From positions 1 through 19,513 of the forward strand of contig CALGZO010000254.1 in the NCBI GenBank assembly GCA_937934465.1: a stretch of DNA of 19,513 bases. Direction: 5' to 3'. The notes beneath the pieces were generated by a model that did no database searches, had not been told where the DNA came from, and worked only from the letters and a program-made list of their open reading frames with translations. Below are positions 1 to 8,452 of this stretch, piece by piece. Numbering within the stretch: position 1 is the stretch's first letter; each line of letters opens with the position of its first letter. The stretch comes from an uncultured Fimbriimonadales bacterium (lineage in GTDB: Bacteria; Armatimonadota; Fimbriimonadia; Fimbriimonadales; GBS-DC). The translations under genes and the position numbers were made by a program.

Positions 1-10
1 CCCCTGCGGT

Positions 11-60
11 TTCTTTAGCCATGCTAAGAAATTCACGGGGGTTTTGCCCCTTAAGTGAAT
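11..60. terminator. Paired hairpins downstream of uvrB
   Basis: Two adjacent inverted repeats lie just past the uvrB stop. One pairs ATTCAC (31-36) with GTGAAT (55-60) around an inner GGGG (37-40)/CCCC (47-50) stem. The other pairs TTCTTTAGC (11-19) with GCTAAGAA (23-30), with one unpaired T. Read on the minus strand, both follow the uvrB stop, so a transcription-ending role is plausible. There is no clear U-tract, so an intrinsic terminator is not proven. Confidence 0.4.
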
Positions 61-91
61 TGTCGGCGTTTAGCAATCTGTTCTTTAGGCT

Positions 92-2071
92 TCAAACGAC
101 ATTTTGTTCCAGAATTCGGCGCAATCGCTGAATTTCATCGCGCAGAACCGCCGCGCGCTCGAACTCCAACGCCTTCGCCGCCGCGCGCATCTCTTGCTCC
201 AAACGCTCGATTACTATCGGCAAGTCCTCGAACGCGACGCGGTCGGTGTCTACAACTTGGTACGCCGTGCGCTCTTCGGCAACCTTATAGGCGCGCACGG
301 TCTCACGCACCTCTTTGCGCACCGTCTCTGGCGTGATGCCGTGTTGTTGATTATACTCCATCTGCATCTGGCGGCGGCGATTGGTCTCGTCGATGGCGCG
401 CTGCATCGAGCCTGTGATGCGGTCGGCGTAGAGGATTACCTGTCCGAACTTGTTGCGCGCGGCACGACCGATTGTCTGGATCAGAGAAGTCTCTGAACGC
501 AGGAAGCCCTCCTTGTCGGCGTCCAGAATCGCGACCAACGAGACCTCAGGTAAATCTAAGCCCTCGCGCAATAGGTTCACACCCACTACCACATCGTAAG
601 TACCCAGCCTCAAATCGCGCAGAATCTCCGCACGCTCCAGCGACTGCACATCCGAGTGCAGGTACTGCACCCGAATGCCCAACTCCTGCAAGTAGTTTGT
701 CAAATCTTCCGCCATCTTCTTGGTCAAAGTGGTCACCAGCACGCGCTCCTCACGCTCGATGCGCTTCCGAATCTCGCCCACCAAGTCATCTACCTGACCT
801 GCTGTGGGGCGAATCACGATTTCGGGGTCTAATAACCCAGTGGGACGGATAATCTGCTCCACGATTTGTTGGCTCATCTCGCGCTCGAACGGTCCGGGCG
901 TTGCCGAGACAAAGATTACCTGCCCCACACGCTGCAGGAACTCCTCAAAGCGCAGCGGACGGTTGTCCAAGGCAGAGGGCAGTCGGAAGCCGTACTCCAC
1001 CAGTGTGCGCTTGCGCTGTAGGTCGCCGTTATACATCGCGCGTATCTGCGGGATGGTCTGGTGTGACTCGTCGATGAACACGATATAGTCTTCTGGGAAA
1101 TAGTCCAACAGGGTGTAGGGCGTCTCGCCGGGTTTACGCCCGTCAAAATAGCGCGAGTAGTTCTCGATTCCGTTGCAGTAGCCCATCTCGCGCATCATTT
1201 CGAGGTCCATCTCGGTGCGCTGCCGAATGCGCTGCGCTTCCAGCAGCCGTCCCTGCGACTCGAAGTACGCCACTTGCGCTTCTAACTCCTCGCGTATCTG
1301 GGCGATAATCGTGTCCATCCGATCCCACGGCGTTACATAGTGCGTGGCGGGGAAGAAGGTCGCTCGTTCCAGCTCCGCGACGGTCTCACCTTTGAGCGGG
1401 TCATATTCGTATATCCGCTCTACTTCGTCTCCGAACAGCTCGATGCGCGTTACATACTCCTCATCGGCGGGCTGCACATCGACGACATCGCCGCGAATGC
1501 GAAATGTACCGCGCCCCAGCACCATATCGGAGCGTGTGTATTGCAGCTCCACAAGGCGCATCGCCAACTCGCGCGGGTCTAATCGGTCGCCGCGCTTGAC
1601 TGTGACGATGCTGCGTAGGTACTCCTGTGGCGAACCTAATCCGTAAATGCTGGAGACACTCGCAACGATGACCACATCGCGCCGTTCCAACACTGCCTGC
1701 GTGGCAGCGTGGCGCAGGCGATCGATCTCATCGTTGATGGAGGCGGTCTTCTCGATGTAGGTGTCCGATTGGGGCACATAGGCTTCTGGCTGATAGTAGT
1801 CGTAGTAGCTGATGAAGAAATGCACGGCATTTTCGGGGAAGAAGGCGCGGAATTCCTGACACAGCTGCGCAGCGAGCGTCTTGTTGTGCGCAATCACGAG
1901 GGCGGGACGCTGCACGCGGGCAATCACCGACGCCATCGTGAAGGTTTTGCCAGTGCCGGTAGCCCCCAAGAGCGTCTGGAACTCGTAGCCCCGATTCAGC
2001 CCCTCCACAAGTTTCGCGATTGCTTGGGGCTGGTCGCCGCGCGGCTCAAACTCGCTGCTCAGCCGAAACAT
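92..2071 (-). CDS. uvrB: Excinuclease ABC subunit UvrB
   Basis: UvrB is the damage-verifying helicase-like subunit of nucleotide excision repair. It receives damaged DNA from UvrA and recruits UvrC for the dual incision. The 659-residue product has the usual family length. Walker A GATGTGKT is at residues 36-43, the Tyr-rich beta-hairpin that probes the damaged strand ([12 protein letters not shown]) at 89-100, and the DESH Walker B-type motif at 334-337. Helicase motifs VNLLREGLD and QTIGRAAR follow. A C-terminal UVR domain (about 615-655), the UvrA/UvrC contact, closes the protein. The ATG at 2071 gives the canonical [22 protein letters not shown] start. It has no Shine-Dalgarno but has a TATAAT box 8 nt upstream, so the mRNA is probably leaderless. 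uvrA and uvrC are not in the window. Confidence 0.98.
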   Translation of the reverse strand: MFRLSSEFEPRGDQPQAIAKLVEGLNRGYEFQTLLGATGTGKTFTMASVIARVQRPALVIAHNKTLAAQLCQEFRAFFPENAVHFFISYYDYYQPEAYVPQSDTYIEKTASINDEIDRLRHAATQAVLERRDVVIVASVSSIYGLGSPQEYLRSIVTVKRGDRLDPRELAMRLVELQYTRSDMVLGRGTFRIRGDVVDVQPADEEYVTRIELFGDEVERIYEYDPLKGETVAELERATFFPATHYVTPWDRMDTIIAQIREELEAQVAYFESQGRLLEAQRIRQRTEMDLEMMREMGYCNGIENYSRYFDGRKPGETPYTLLDYFPEDYIVFIDESHQTIPQIRAMYNGDLQRKRTLVEYGFRLPSALDNRPLRFEEFLQRVGQVIFVSATPGPFEREMSQQIVEQIIRPTGLLDPEIVIRPTAGQVDDLVGEIRKRIEREERVLVTTLTKKMAEDLTNYLQELGIRVQYLHSDVQSLERAEILRDLRLGTYDVVVGVNLLREGLDLPEVSLVAILDADKEGFLRSETSLIQTIGRAARNKFGQVILYADRITGSMQRAIDETNRRRQMQMEYNQQHGITPETVRKEVRETVRAYKVAEERTAYQVVDTDRVAFEDLPIVIERLEQEMRAAAKALEFERAAVLRDEIQRLRRILEQNVV

Positions 2072-2079
2072 GCGCTATG

Positions 2080-2085
2080 ATTATA
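2080..2085 (-). promoter_or_regulatory. -10 box of uvrB, leaderless arrangement
   Basis: The minus strand reads GGTATAAT, then 8 nt, then the uvrB ATG. Transcription normally begins about 7 nt past a -10 box, so it would begin at or within a base or two of the start codon. No -35 match or ribosome binding site is evident. Confidence 0.6.
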
Positions 2086-2136
2086 CCTTTGCGAGCGTGA
2101 ACGGTGGGCGCATATGTGGCATAACTTCAGGGACGG

Positions 2137-3792
2137 ATGCGATTGCATGGATTTACGCGCCTCAAGCTCTGGAAAGGCGCACTTGTGTGGCAGGTGCGTC
2201 ATCGGTGGGAGCGCACGCCTATTGGTGTGCGCTTCGCCATCACACTGCTGGGGGTGGTCGGTGTTGTCCTGACGCCGCTGGTGTGCCTCAATATCCACTC
2301 ACTTCAGCAAGCGACACAAGCGCAATATCATCTCGATCAAGCGCGTATAGCGCGAAGAGTGGAGCAGATTCTTGAGCGTGAGATGTTGGAACATCTGCAT
2401 CAGGCAGAGATTTGCACGATGTCGGGCGATGGGCTGCCTGCGAGACTTGGGGGCGACCCCGAGCAGCTCTTGAGGCGCGTAGTGTATCCTCTCATCCGCT
2501 GTTCCGACAGCGACGCCGCCGCAGTAGTAGACCGTCGTGGGCAGGTGTTGGCGTCCAGCTCGGATGAGGCGCGCTGGCTGTGTGAAGCTCCAACCGTTCA
2601 GCGTGCAATGCATGGGGTCGGCGACGCGGAGTGGATACGCCATCGCGAATGTGTATATCTCGTGAGCGCGATACCTCTCTACGACAGAGCACAGCCGCGC
2701 CAGCCTGTCGGCGTTTTGGCAGTCGCGCGGCGGCTCGACGACGCTTACCTGAGCCGAATCGGTCACCTGTTGGGTGGACGGGTGGCTATGGCGATACACT
2801 CGTCCTCCACGCAACCGTCCGCAGCAGACGCCTCGACCGATTCGGCGATACTTCGCGGTTCCGATGGAGCGGCGCTTGCCACGATTCGATGGATAGAGGG
2901 TGTATCCGAACCGCGTGGGGCAACGGCGACGCTCTACCGTGTGAAAAAGTATCTGATAGGCAGCGCGGCTCTTGTTGCGCTCACCTCCAGTTTGGCGATG
3001 GTGTTCTTTTTGCGTCGGCACTTAGCGGGTTTCTTGGCGGCGTTGCACCGTTTGGCGGCGGGCGATTGGAATACGCGCGTAGCCTACACCGCGCCCGACG
3101 AGTTCGGCTATTTGGCGCGTGCGTTCAACACGATGGCGTACCAGCTCCAACAAGCGTTCGCGGAGCAGGAGCGTCAACGCGAGCAGATACAAGCGCAGAA
3201 CGAGGAGCTACACGCACTCTATCAGCAACTGCAAGCCGCCAACATGGAGCTGGCGCAGCTTAATCGCGATCTCACGGAGGCGAACCGCGCGCTTGCCCAA
3301 GCCGCCGTGACCGATGGTCTGACGGGTCTGAAGAACCACCGCGCTTTCCAAGAGGCGTTGCACAGTCTCGTGCAGATGGCGGAGCGCCTGCAACAGCCCC
3401 TATCGCTGATTATGCTCGATATCGACCACTTCAAACAGTTCAACGACACTTTTGGGCATCCTGCAGGCGACGATTTACTGCGTCAGGTGGCGCAGGTATT
3501 GCGCGACTCGGCGCGTGCATATGATGTGGCGGCGCGCTACGGCGGCGAGGAGTTCGCGCTCCTGTTGCCCAACACCACGCTGGAACAGGCGGTGCAGGTC
3601 GCGGAACGCTTGCGCGAGACGATAGGCGCGATTGCCAACCCTCATCGCGCGATTACGGCGAGCTTGGGCGTGGCGACCTATCGTAGGGGCGCTGCGCCTG
3701 CCACGCTCTTGTACGAGGCGGACGCCGCGCTGTATCGGGCAAAACGCGACGGGCGCAACCGTGTATGTACCTATCACCCTGAAGCCGCGTAG
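2137..3792 (+). CDS. Membrane-bound GGDEF diguanylate cyclase with HAMP domain
   Basis: This is a predicted inner-membrane sensor that makes cyclic di-GMP from two GTP. The 551-residue protein has a cytoplasmic N-terminus, a membrane helix at about 32-52 and an extracytoplasmic sensing region at about 53-272 without a family I can name. A second membrane helix (about 273-293), a HAMP linker (about 294-345), a Gln/Glu-rich coiled coil (about 345-390) and a C-terminal GGDEF domain follow. The domain opens with DGLTGLKNHRAF and carries the active-site motif GGEEF at 469-473. An RxxD inhibitory c-di-GMP site (R460, D463) lies exactly five residues before it, so the enzyme should be active and product-inhibited. 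The start is supported by AGGGACGG directly upstream. The gene is divergent from uvrB and followed by the VanW lipoprotein and an HD-GYP gene. Confidence 0.93.
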   Translation: MRLHGFTRLKLWKGALVWQVRHRWERTPIGVRFAITLLGVVGVVLTPLVCLNIHSLQQATQAQYHLDQARIARRVEQILEREMLEHLHQAEICTMSGDGLPARLGGDPEQLLRRVVYPLIRCSDSDAAAVVDRRGQVLASSSDEARWLCEAPTVQRAMHGVGDAEWIRHRECVYLVSAIPLYDRAQPRQPVGVLAVARRLDDAYLSRIGHLLGGRVAMAIHSSSTQPSAADASTDSAILRGSDGAALATIRWIEGVSEPRGATATLYRVKKYLIGSAALVALTSSLAMVFFLRRHLAGFLAALHRLAAGDWNTRVAYTAPDEFGYLARAFNTMAYQLQQAFAEQERQREQIQAQNEELHALYQQLQAANMELAQLNRDLTEANRALAQAAVTDGLTGLKNHRAFQEALHSLVQMAERLQQPLSLIMLDIDHFKQFNDTFGHPAGDDLLRQVAQVLRDSARAYDVAARYGGEEFALLLPNTTLEQAVQVAERLRETIGAIANPHRAITASLGVATYRRGAAPATLLYEADAALYRAKRDGRNRVCTYHPEAA

Positions 3793-3826
3793 CAGGAGTC
3801 GCGCCCTGCGCGTCTAAATTGACGCC

Positions 3827-4576
3827 GTGCGTGGAATCCTACCGATTCTGGTTCTCATCGGGTTCGGTCTATCGGGCTGTCAGGGGGCGCGTTCGGAGCG
3901 GTCGTGGACGCTTTTGGTGGAGTTTGCGACCTCGTTAGAGGGGCGCACGCAGGGTCAACGGCATAACGCGACCCTCGCCGCGAGGCGCCTCAACGGCGCG
4001 ATACTCGCCCCGAACGCCGAGTGGTCGTTCAACGCGGCGGTCGGGCAGTGGGTGCGTTCGGAGGGGTATGTACGCGCTCCTGTAAGCTATGGCGGGATAC
4101 TTGTGCCCTCGTGGGGCGGCGGCGTCTGCCAGACATCCACCACGCTTTACAACGCCGCGCTGCTCGCTGGGCTGGAGGTCACCGAACGCCACGCGCATAC
4201 GATTGCTCCCAGCTACATCGGCGCAGGGCGCGACGCCGCTGTCGCGCAAGGCATCGCCGACCTCAAGATTCGCAATCCCTACCCGTTTCCGTGCCGAGTG
4301 GAGTTCGTCGTAAACGACTCGCGCCTTGTGTGCAAGATTTTTGCGCAAGCTTCTACAAATCAGGCGCGTCGCCATGTGCCCGAATGCGTTTTACACACGG
4401 AGGTCAACGCAATCGCGCCTGCGCCTGCGGTGATCGGCTTCCGCGCACAGGCGGGTCGCGCGGGCGCGCAGGTGCGACTATGGCGGATCTGCACGCGCAA
4501 CGGCGAGACATGGCGCGAGCTCTGCCACGAAACGCAGTATGCGCCCTTGCCACGCGGCGTCAGCATTAGCAGGTGA
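3827..4576 (+). CDS. VanW-domain lipoprotein
   Basis: The product contains a VanW domain, named after a gene of the vancomycin-resistance cluster. Its biochemical role is not established, although it is usually linked to the cell surface. The GTG start gives a lipoprotein signal peptide: a hydrophobic stretch MRGILPILVLIGF and the lipobox LSGC with the lipidated Cys at position 18. The VanW signature follows: NATLAARRLNG, the WSFNAAVG segment, and GGGVCQTSTTLYNA with Cys101. Homologues have this Cys motif as GGGVCQ.STTLYNA. The 249-residue length suits a stand-alone VanW protein. A TAAATT stretch 6 nt before the GTG and the absence of a ribosome binding site may mean a leaderless start. The gene lies between the c-di-GMP synthesis and HD-GYP genes. 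As a lipoprotein it would be matured by the lnt product encoded nearby. Confidence 0.85.
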   Translation: MRGILPILVLIGFGLSGCQGARSERSWTLLVEFATSLEGRTQGQRHNATLAARRLNGAILAPNAEWSFNAAVGQWVRSEGYVRAPVSYGGILVPSWGGGVCQTSTTLYNAALLAGLEVTERHAHTIAPSYIGAGRDAAVAQGIADLKIRNPYPFPCRVEFVVNDSRLVCKIFAQASTNQARRHVPECVLHTEVNAIAPAPAVIGFRAQAGRAGAQVRLWRICTRNGETWRELCHETQYAPLPRGVSISR

Positions 4577-4578
4577 GG

Positions 4579-4584
4579 TATACT
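4579..4584 (+). promoter_or_regulatory. -10 box of the HD-GYP gene
   Basis: GAGGTATACT immediately follows the VanW stop codon. TATACT is a good -10 match and shares the GG prefix of the other boxes in the window. It would give a leader of roughly 15 nt that includes the AGGGAGGG ribosome binding site at 4595-4602. Confidence 0.4.
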
Positions 4585-4606
4585 ACGCCTTTACAGGGAG
4601 GGTTCT

Positions 4607-5200
4607 TTGACGCGCGACCAACTGACACGGATGGAGAACGATGTGGCGCGGGCGTTGGTGCATGCCTTGGAGATTGCGCATCCGCACCTTGCAGGGCATA
4701 GCGAGCGCGTCGCCTCATATGCCGTCGCTATCGGGTGCGAGCTGGGGCTGAGTAAGGCGACGCTGCGCGGGCTGCGACTCGCCGCCGCTCTGCACGACAT
4801 CGGCATGCTGGGACTGCCCAACGAACTCCTCACTGTCGCGCCGCTAACCCCCGACCAACGCCTACAAATACAAGAGCATCCGCGCCTGAGCGTGCAACTG
4901 ATTAGCCGTATCCATCGGTTTCGGGAGTTAGCGCTGTGGATTGAGTGCCACCACGAACGCTGGGACGGCAGCGGCTACCCGCACGGCTGGCAAGGCGAGC
5001 AGATACCGTTGCCGGCGCGTGTTCTGGCGGTCGCTGAAGCCTTCGACGGAATGCGCACCGACATGCCCTATCGCCCCGCCTTCTCGGAAGCCGACGCCGT
5101 AGCCAACATCCAGCACGGCGCAGGGCGACTGTTCGACCCGCGCGTGGTGCAGGCGTTCCTGAAAGTGCAGCCTGTGCTGCAGCCGATCGGTCGTGAATAA
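4607..5200 (+). CDS. HD-GYP-type phosphohydrolase domain protein, variant HDIGM motif
   Basis: HD-GYP proteins are metal-dependent phosphodiesterases that degrade cyclic di-GMP. This 197-residue protein is essentially the domain alone. Visible family positions are H31 (GHSERVA), H63-D64 in HDIGM, H91, HHERWDGSGYP at 115-125 and the late Asp in AEAFD (D147). The canonical HDIGK lysine, which assists catalysis in this family, is Met67, so activity may be reduced or altered; the metal-binding residues look intact. The start is TTG at 4607, chosen because AGGGAGGG lies 5-12 nt upstream. An in-frame ATG at 4631 would be eight codons shorter and lacks such a site. It has its own -10-like box and follows a GGDEF cyclase and a VanW lipoprotein, which suggests a local c-di-GMP make-and-break pair. 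It ends at a terminator shared with the convergent glycosyltransferase gene. Confidence 0.85.
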   Translation: MTRDQLTRMENDVARALVHALEIAHPHLAGHSERVASYAVAIGCELGLSKATLRGLRLAAALHDIGMLGLPNELLTVAPLTPDQRLQIQEHPRLSVQLISRIHRFRELALWIECHHERWDGSGYPHGWQGEQIPLPARVLAVAEAFDGMRTDMPYRPAFSEADAVANIQHGAGRLFDPRVVQAFLKVQPVLQPIGRE

Positions 5201-5238
5201 AAACACGCGCTCGCCCGTGCTGTTCCGAGCGGCGCGTG
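5196..5238 (-). terminator. Intrinsic terminator of the glycosyltransferase gene
   Basis: Reading the minus strand past the stop at 5264, CACGCGCCGCTCG (5238-5226) pairs with CGAGCGCGTG (5213-5204) with a three-base bulge. It is followed directly by TTTTTATT. This is a standard Rho-independent terminator. It overlaps the stop codon of the convergent HD-GYP gene. Confidence 0.75.
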
Positions 5239-5263
5239 CTACGAAGCCGACAGCGAACAAATC

Positions 5264-6493
5264 TTAGCCTGCGCGTTGGCTCTCCAAATAGCTGGCAGTC
5301 ACAGGTTGCACAACGCCCAAGGGCAGAGGCACATCGCGCCCCACGCGATCGAACAACCGCGCGTAGGCTTGCCCAACTTTGTGCCAGCTCAGTCCAGAAG
5401 CTTTGCGTTGCGCCACAAGCTTATGATAGCGCATCAGCACAGGGTCTGAGAGCAGCTGCAGCAGCGCATCGGCGATGGACGCGGGGTTATTGAACTGCAC
5501 CAGCATGCCGCCGCCGTCAGCGAGCACCTCGCGGGCATACAGATAGGGGGTGGAAAGCACAACGCACCCCGCCGCAATCGCATACGCCAGCGTGCCGCTG
5601 GTAATCTGGTCGGGGTTCAGATACGGCGTGATATATACATCCGTCGCGCGTAGGTACAGGCGGATATCCTCCAGCGACAGGTAGCGGTTCACGAACACCA
5701 CATGGTTCTGCAGCCCCAGTCGCTCGACCTCGCTCATCAGGAACTCGCGGTACGATTCGCCCTCGTGCGCACGCACTTTGGGGTGCGTCTCGCCCAGCAC
5801 CATGTAGACCAAGTTGGGGAACTGCTCCACCACTGCAGGCAGGGCGCGAATCACATCCTCGATGCCCTTGCCGCGGCTCACCAGCCCGAAAGTGCTGAGG
5901 ACGATACGCCCGCTCATCCCGATTTGGGCTTTGGCGTCCTGCGGGCTAATCGGCAGCGGTTCGGGCGCGCCGTGCGGAATGACATACACATGGTGCGTCG
6001 GCGCGTCGTATACGCTATCCAGCAGTCGCACCGCCGCGCCTGCCATCACCACTACTGCGTCGGACGCTTCCACCACCGCACGCAAAATCTCGCGCATAAT
6101 CGGGGTCGGTTGAGGCACGACTGTGTGAAGCGTAGTCACGACAGGCGTGCGCAGGTGCTTCAGAAAAGTCAACACCTTGTCGCCCATCTCGCCGCCGAAG
6201 ATGCCGTACTCGTGCTGTAGGCTGACTACGCGCACGGCAGAGCGGTTCACCTGATGCGCCGCCTCAATATAGTCGGCTGTCTCCTCACGGCGGATTTGAT
6301 ACACCACGCGCGGGTCGGGATGCTCGATGCGCGTCTCGTGGTCTGCCGAGACGACCACGCCGTCCCAGCCGTGCCTTTCCACCGCCTGTAAAACATCCGC
6401 AGTGAAGGTCGCCAACCCGCACTCTGTGGGCGGATAGGTGCTCACAAATGCAACCTGCGGTCGACTCCGTTTTAGTTCGTTATGTTGTGTCAT
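5264..6493 (-). CDS. GT4-like (GT-B fold) glycosyltransferase
   Basis: This is a predicted cytoplasmic glycosyltransferase that moves a sugar from a nucleotide-sugar donor, probably in surface polysaccharide or glycoconjugate synthesis. The substrate cannot be told. The 409-residue protein has the N-terminal half of a GT-B fold, beginning FVSTYPPTECGLATFT (17-31), with SLQHEYGIFGG at 91-101. The donor-binding half starts near 197 (VLSTFGLVSRGKGIEDV) and includes YLNPDQITSGTLAYAIAAG at 291-309. That last segment replaces the usual E-x7-E pattern, as in the subfamily whose N-terminus reads CGIATF. The open frame extends to 6583, but the ATG at 6493 is preceded by GGGAGGTGATCGT, a near-perfect ribosome binding site, so the shorter form is preferred. 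It is transcribed alone, with its own promoter and terminator. Confidence 0.88.
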   Translation of the reverse strand: MTQHNELKRSRPQVAFVSTYPPTECGLATFTADVLQAVERHGWDGVVVSADHETRIEHPDPRVVYQIRREETADYIEAAHQVNRSAVRVVSLQHEYGIFGGEMGDKVLTFLKHLRTPVVTTLHTVVPQPTPIMREILRAVVEASDAVVVMAGAAVRLLDSVYDAPTHHVYVIPHGAPEPLPISPQDAKAQIGMSGRIVLSTFGLVSRGKGIEDVIRALPAVVEQFPNLVYMVLGETHPKVRAHEGESYREFLMSEVERLGLQNHVVFVNRYLSLEDIRLYLRATDVYITPYLNPDQITSGTLAYAIAAGCVVLSTPYLYAREVLADGGGMLVQFNNPASIADALLQLLSDPVLMRYHKLVAQRKASGLSWHKVGQAYARLFDRVGRDVPLPLGVVQPVTASYLESQRAG

Positions 6494-6798
6494 ACGATCA
6501 CCTCCCAAGGTGGAACATGCGCCTTCTGCCAGAAAGCGTTGGGTGCGGAGTGCGTCAACCATGACGCCTCTGAGTTGATGCAACAGCCTTTGCGTTCAGA
6601 GAGCGAGGCTCCCAAAACGCTGCTGGCATCCTTGCCTGCGGTGTGTGGGGTACTGTATTTCTCTCCTCAGCTTCAATAATACCCAATTGAGGTTATTGAA
6701 GTCAAGTGCTTCAGTAGCACACCACAGCGCATGCTCAAAAGAATTATCGGCGGGCGACGCGAAAATCTTTAGGGGTTGCCCGATTACCCCAAGCCGTG
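6494..6798 (-). other. Intergenic leader region of the glycosyltransferase gene
   Basis: This 305-base stretch holds no convincing conserved gene. It contains the glycosyltransferase promoter, an operator-like palindrome and about 175 nt of untranslated leader. Within the leader a possible 24-codon minus-strand reading frame runs from ATG 6629 to TGA 6555. It lacks a strong ribosome binding site and is only a candidate leader peptide. The part from about 6710 to 6798, just past the lnt stop, shows nothing I can identify. Confidence 0.5.
6671..6705 (-). promoter_or_regulatory. Sigma-70-type promoter with overlapping operator-like palindrome
   Basis: On the minus strand, TTGACT (6705-6700) is followed after 18 bp by TATTAT (6681-6676), a good -35/-10 pair. 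A perfect 9-bp inverted repeat, CTTCAATAA (6671-6679) and TTATTGAAG (6693-6701), overlaps the promoter. Its arm centres are 22 bp apart, two helical turns, as expected for a dimeric repressor site. It drives the glycosyltransferase gene. Confidence 0.6.
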
Positions 6799-8394
6799 TC
6801 ATCGGACAACTATTTGAATGTGCCTGCGCGTGATAGCTACGGTCGCAACCGCCAAGCTCACCCACGCCATCCAATCGCCCCAACGCATGAAGAGCGTCTT
6901 ACCAGTGTGTAGGTGCACCCAAGAGGCGATTGTTGACTCTTGAAAAGCGGGCGCGCGCTGTCGGATCTCACCTGAGGGGGCAATCGATGCGCTAATCCCC
7001 TCAGGCGCACAGCGCACTACCCAGCGGCGCGTCTCTATCGCCCGCAATACGCAAAACGCCAAGTGCTGCTCCAACGCCGCTGTGCGCCCGAACCACGACT
7101 CGTTGGAGCCAACGACAATTATGTTCGCGCCCGCATTTGCCATCCCCCGCGTAATCCACGGGTAGGTCGATTCCATGCAGATGACGGCGCCGATTTTCAG
7201 GTCGCCTGCGGTGAGCGGCTGGAGGTCGCGCCCTGCATACATATCCTCTTCCACCACGCCAAACACGCTTAGGAACGGCAACAGTTTCCGAAACGGCACA
7301 TGCTCGCCCAGCGGCACGAGTTGCACCTTGTCGTGGGATTGCCAGTCGCCTTGTGGTGAGAATAGGAACATCGTGTTGGCGATTTGGCGCGGCGTCTGCT
7401 GCGCCACTCGATACCCGCCTACCAGCAGCGGTACGCCCACTTCAAGCGACAGCGATTGCCAGAACAGCACTGCGGGTCGGGTTTCTGGCATCGGCAGCGG
7501 TTCGATCACCTCTGGCAGCACAATCAGGTCGGGCTGCGTCGGCAGTTGCAGAGCCTCACGCCCATCTGCGCTCAGCTTGCTTGCCTGACGCACCTGCTCG
7601 GCGATACGCTGGCGGATGGGCGTCCACGAATCGGGCGTGTAGGGCTGTGCGAGGTTCACATTCGGCTGCACAAGGGCAATCAGGCGCGCGGACTGCCCAG
7701 TTCGCGCGTTGGCAAGCGTCTGCTCGCCGAGCTTGATTGAGCCGAACATCAAGAACGCCCCAGCGAAGAGGAGCGCGCCAACTGCCCATCCGACTCGCGC
7801 GGCGCGCCTGCCTCCCTGCCATAGCCACACGCCATACACCAGCAGCCCGTTCCATAGCGCAATGAGAAACTCCATTCCCCACGCGCCGATTAGTTCGGCA
7901 GGCTGGAGTAGGATGGGCAGGTTATACAGCGCGACGCTCCAGTGTCCCCACACGAATGCGAAGGGTCCCACCCCCCGCAGGTACTGGGTAAACGCCCACG
8001 CGCCCGCTGCGCCGAGTATGCCCAGCAGAGTGCGCGGCATCAGCGACGCCATCAGCCCGAACAGCGCGCCGAACAGCGCGCTTAGCCCCGCCACCAGCAA
8101 CAACCCCAGAACGCTCAAGAACAGGCTCTCGGTTTGTAGGCGTATCAGATACAGCAGCGGATGCCCCAGCGTGAGGTAGTAGACAAGGCTCCAGAGCCAG
8201 CCGTAGGCGAAGCCCGTGCGCGCGCGGCTCTGCAGCGTGAGCGCGAATAGAGGCGCGGGCGCAAATAAGATTAACCACGACGCGCCCAGCGGCGGATGCG
8301 CCAGCCCACTCAGCAACGCAGAGAGCATCAGCAACACTACAGCGCCCCAGCGACGCTCACGCGACCGCGTCAGTACCTGCGATTGCGCGCCCAT
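6799..8394 (-). CDS. lnt: Apolipoprotein N-acyltransferase
   Basis: Lnt adds the third acyl chain to the N-terminal Cys of membrane lipoproteins, the last step of lipoprotein maturation, and is an integral membrane enzyme. With the ATG at 8394 the protein is 531 residues. Its N-terminal half is strongly hydrophobic with about seven or eight membrane helices, and the C-terminal half is a nitrilase-fold catalytic domain. The triad can be read off: E295 (VLPEVIEP), K356 (SHDKVQLVPLGEHVPFR) and C406 (GAVICMES). One more helix sits near the C-terminus. The frame stays open to a TTG at 8472 inside galT. I prefer ATG 8394 because the extra 26 residues are polar and overlap galT, although neither start has a strong ribosome binding site. 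It lies 58 bp after galT and is probably co-transcribed. Likely clients in the window include the VanW lipoprotein. Confidence 0.93.
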   Translation of the reverse strand: MGAQSQVLTRSRERRWGAVVLLMLSALLSGLAHPPLGASWLILFAPAPLFALTLQSRARTGFAYGWLWSLVYYLTLGHPLLYLIRLQTESLFLSVLGLLLVAGLSALFGALFGLMASLMPRTLLGILGAAGAWAFTQYLRGVGPFAFVWGHWSVALYNLPILLQPAELIGAWGMEFLIALWNGLLVYGVWLWQGGRRAARVGWAVGALLFAGAFLMFGSIKLGEQTLANARTGQSARLIALVQPNVNLAQPYTPDSWTPIRQRIAEQVRQASKLSADGREALQLPTQPDLIVLPEVIEPLPMPETRPAVLFWQSLSLEVGVPLLVGGYRVAQQTPRQIANTMFLFSPQGDWQSHDKVQLVPLGEHVPFRKLLPFLSVFGVVEEDMYAGRDLQPLTAGDLKIGAVICMESTYPWITRGMANAGANIIVVGSNESWFGRTAALEQHLAFCVLRAIETRRWVVRCAPEGISASIAPSGEIRQRAPAFQESTIASWVHLHTGKTLFMRWGDWMAWVSLAVATVAITRRHIQIVVR

Positions 8395-8452
8395 ACCGTC
8401 GTGTAAGTAAGATTCGCAATCGCCGTCATCTTCCTGCCGAGACCAAGTGGCT

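Noticed and set aside
104..496. Plus-strand open frames inside uvrB
   Set aside because: They are antisense to a strongly conserved uvrB frame and have no recognisable domain or ribosome binding site.
5280..5310. Second sigma-54-like site, TGGCAG followed by TTGCA
   Set aside because: The GG to GC spacing is 12 bp instead of 10, and it lies inside the glycosyltransferase coding region.
6596..6883. 95-codon minus-strand frame between lnt and the glycosyltransferase gene
   Set aside because: It overlaps the lnt 3' end and the palindromic promoter region and shows no domain or ribosome binding site.
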